NCBI RefSeq assembly: GCF_000717745.1
Contig: NZ_JOBH01000002.1
Span: 681,160 to 745,159 of the forward strand
DNA length: 64,000 bases
Reading direction: 5' to 3'
Source: Streptomyces violens
GTDB taxonomy: Bacteria; Actinomycetota; Actinomycetes; Streptomycetales; Streptomycetaceae
Positions 62,147 to 64,000 of this stretch are shown here, in pieces (the first letter of the stretch is position 1; each line of letters starts with the position of its first letter). The notes beneath the pieces were generated by a model. That model was not told the origin of the DNA and made no database searches. It saw only the letters and a list, made by a program, of their open reading frames with translations. Made by a program: the position numbers and the translations under genes.

Positions 62147-63327
62147 CGGTAGGGCTGACCGTGGGACTGACGTCCCCGTCCCGTGGCCGGCGCGGGGGCG
62201 GCCGATGCGGCGGCGGGGCGGGCGGCGTGCGGGCCGAAACGGGTGCGCGCACGGTCGACAGCGGCTTCGATGCGGCGGGCCTTGTCGTCCGCCGGGTCGA
62301 ACGTCAGCTGGCGGGCGGCGCGTTCGGCCCGGCGGAGGTCCTCGGCCCGTAGTGCCACCGCCCGTACGCGAGCGCGTTGCAGGCCGAGCGCGGTGTGCAG
62401 CGCGTAGGCGACCTCGGTCAGCGCGGGTCCGTGCGCGGTCGGTTCGGCCAGCCGCCGGGTGCGAGTTGTGGTGGTGCGGTCGGCGTAGCGGACGGTGAGC
62501 GTGAGCGCGCCTGCCACCTGACCACCGCTGCGCATCCGGGAGCCAAGCTCGTCCGCGAGCGAGAGCAGCGCCCTGCGGCGCCGCGCCTCGTCCAACTCGT
62601 CATGGACGAAGCGGTGTTCGGCGGCCATTGAGCGGGCCTGTGCGTTCGGGGTCACCGGCGTCGGGTCGATGCCGCGGGCCCGCTCGGACACCCGGCGGCC
62701 GGCCTTCGCGCCGAGGATGCGCTGCAGGGTGGCGGGCGGCGCCGCGGCGATCCGGCCGACGCTGTCGAGCCCGTACGCGCACAGGGCGCGGGCCGCGGCG
62801 GGGCCGATGCCGTGCAGAGCGGCGGCGGGCCTGCGGTCGAGGAAGGCCGCGACGCCCTCGGGGTCACCGGGGACGACGCGCACCTCTCCGGGCGTCGCGT
62901 CCTGGGCGGCCATCCGGGCGAGCAGAGGGTTGCCGGCGATGCCAATGACGCATTCGGCGTCGTACCACGCCAGGGCACGCAGCCGGAGCAGCTCGGCGAT
63001 GCCGGCGGCGTCCCGGCCGAAGTACCGCTGCGCACCGCGTACGTCGGCGAGCGCGGCGTCCGGCGGCAGCGCCTCGACGACGGGGGTGAACTCCCCCAGC
63101 AGCGCGATCAGCCGCTCGTACGTCTCCTCTCCGAGGGACGCGGCGGCTCCCGCTCCGGCCGCCGCGGCCGGACGGAACCGTACGTACAGCGCGACCCCGG
63201 TCCTGGGCACCCGGCCCCGGCCCGGAGCACCGGCGGCACCCGTCGGAGAGTTCCCGGAAGGAGGTGAGGAAGGAGCCGAGGACGGGACTGAGGAAGGAAC
63301 TGAGGAAGGGGGCTTTCGGTAAGTCAT
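62122..63327 (-). CDS. ImuB-like Y-family DNA polymerase homologue, catalytic motif lost
   Basis: 401 residues. The N-terminal 40 residues are a low-complexity SSVPSSVPSS-type tail. Then ALYVRFRPA replaces the first Y-family motif, the fingers are mostly deleted, and PPDAALADV (88-96) takes the place of SLDEAYLDV, so the paired acidic residues are missing. The thumb with helix-hairpin-helix (LHGIGPAAARALCAYGLDSV, 171-190) and the little finger are kept. This fits ImuB, an inactive adaptor in mutasomes with DnaE2. The ATG overlaps the upstream stop as ATGA. Confidence 0.82.
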   Translation of the reverse strand: MTYRKPPSSVPSSVPSSAPSSPPSGNSPTGAAGAPGRGRVPRTGVALYVRFRPAAAAGAGAAASLGEETYERLIALLGEFTPVVEALPPDAALADVRGAQRYFGRDAAGIAELLRLRALAWYDAECVIGIAGNPLLARMAAQDATPGEVRVVPGDPEGVAAFLDRRPAAALHGIGPAAARALCAYGLDSVGRIAAAPPATLQRILGAKAGRRVSERARGIDPTPVTPNAQARSMAAEHRFVHDELDEARRRRALLSLADELGSRMRSGGQVAGALTLTVRYADRTTTTRTRRLAEPTAHGPALTEVAYALHTALGLQRARVRAVALRAEDLRRAERAARQLTFDPADDKARRIEAAVDRARTRFGPHAARPAAASAAPAPATGRGRQSHGQPYRQPYRRSA

Positions 63328-64000
63328 CCTGCGCTCCCTGGGCTGGAGTGCCACAGCTTGCGACCGGTGGCGGCGCGTTCGCCCGCGGGCTGGAGGTCGG
63401 CCCACGGGTGCAAGGTGTAGCCGGTGGGCAGGCGAATGACGCGGTCGTCGTCCGATGCCGTCGACTCGTCCGGCGTCGGCGAACCGGCAGGCGTTGCCGA
63501 GTCGGCAGGCGTCGACGGGGCGGTAGGCGTCGACGGGGCGGCAGGCGTTGCCGAGTCGCCCGGCGTCGACCAGTCGCCCGGCCTTGCCGAGTCGGCGGGC
63601 GGGGTGGGAGTGCCGCCCCCTCCGGGTGCCGGGCCGGTGCCGGCTTCCGCGGCGGCGTACCGCTCACGGTCGGCGGAGCCGCTCCGGCTGTGGGGGTGTC
63701 CAGTGATGCGTGCACCCGGGCCGCGCCCTGCGGCGGCGCGCGCCGTGGCTGGCGCGGGGGCCGTGGCGGACGCGGCGGCCGGTGCCGAGATCGGCGCCCC
63801 AGAGGCCAGGGCCCCAGAGGCCGTGGAAGCCGGGTCCGAGGCCAGGGCCCCCGACTCCAGGGCGCCGGAGGCCGAGGCCGACGCGGGGGCCGAGGCGGAC
63901 GCGGGTGCGGGGGCTTGGGTTGTCTTGGAGGCTGAGACAGTCCCTGGGGTGGAGTTCGCGGCAGATGCCGGTACGGGGGTGGAGGTGGTGGGGGCGGGGG
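63324..64000 (-). CDS. Partial gene running off the right edge, coupled to imuB
   Basis: An open frame of at least 225 codons whose stop (63324-63326) overlaps the imuB-like start. The N-terminus is beyond the window. The visible part is mostly Ala/Ser/Pro/Thr-rich with TP and ADSATPA units, then ends VIRLPTGYTLHPWADLQPAG and RKLWHSSPGSAG. Genes for ImuA or DnaE2 often sit here, but the visible tail does not decide it. Confidence 0.7.
   Translation of the reverse strand, partial: PAPTTSTPVPASAANSTPGTVSASKTTQAPAPASASAPASASASGALESGALASDPASTASGALASGAPISAPAAASATAPAPATARAAAGRGPGARITGHPHSRSGSADRERYAAAEAGTGPAPGGGGTPTPPADSARPGDWSTPGDSATPAAPSTPTAPSTPADSATPAGSPTPDESTASDDDRVIRLPTGYTLHPWADLQPAGERAATGRKLWHSSPGSAG

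Overview
The window looks like a chromosomal segment of a Streptomyces or close relative. GC is very high, third codon positions are almost all G or C, GTG and TTG starts are common, and many products are exported by Tat or Sec. The gene content also fits: SoxR without SoxS, a GlnR-type box, a sortase-E anchored LPMO, AfsR/LuxR-type STAND regulators and a PASTA-less Ser/Thr kinase. From memory, the order SoxR ... HmgA ... GDSL lipase ... LPMO, lipase, ImuB-like protein resembles the conserved core arm of Streptomyces chromosomes (S. coelicolor soxR is SCO1697 and its dnaE2 region is near SCO1739). I could not check this by alignment. I see no tRNA, rRNA, CRISPR array, insertion sequence, prophage or replication origin.

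Layout. 0-3.3 kb: a minus-strand unit of SDR, acyl-CoA ligase and TetR regulator. 3.4-11.3 kb: NamZ-type muramidase, an MHS transporter, an unassigned alpha/beta hydrolase, a penicillin-acylase-family enzyme and a small zinc-ribbon-like protein. 11.5-17 kb: an OFA-family transporter with an overlapping 37-residue partner, SoxR, MaoC hydratase, TetR, acyl-CoA dehydrogenase, a second TetR, and a urea transporter behind a GlnR-like box. 17.7-31.5 kb: transporters (MHS, MFS, CitMHS), an ALDH-ADH pair, a STAND-LuxR regulator, TetR, homogentisate dioxygenase, GntR and an orphan domain of the type ISP restriction enzyme. 31.5-38.4 kb: exported or membrane proteins (M20 peptidase, Ser/Thr kinase, GDSL lipase, subtilisin). 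38.6-48.6 kb: a polysaccharide assembly locus. 48.8-55 kb: AAA ATPase, pirin, DDAH, GntR, tandem GNAT and a methyltransferase-NUDIX fusion, with several minisatellites between them. 55-59 kb: tctCBA tripartite transporter and a divergent response regulator. 59-64 kb: LPMO, lipase, flavin-type oxidoreductase, and an ImuB-like Y-family protein coupled to a gene that runs off the right edge.

Regulatory logic is the clearest hidden layer. Two palindromes occur twice each: CTGAGCAAGCGCTTAG before maoC and before the TetR gene at 14.6 kb, and AAYTATCRCYGCTAGTTT between the acyl-CoA dehydrogenase and the TetR gene at 16 kb and again before the ALDH-ADH unit 6 kb away. They define two small acyl/aldehyde catabolic regulons. 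A third palindrome lies exactly between the -35 and -10 of the MHS transporter at 17.7-19.1 kb.

The best candidate for an undescribed system is the 38.6-48.6 kb locus. It holds a four-helix membrane protein, a CelD/FemAB-like acyltransferase, two GT2 glycosyltransferases, a NodB deacetylase, a 1292-residue fusion of a flippase with a second polytopic domain, and a membrane-anchored GH39-like hydrolase. Together these could make, N-deacetylate, acylate, export and trim an extracellular glycan. The glycan itself cannot be read from the sequence.
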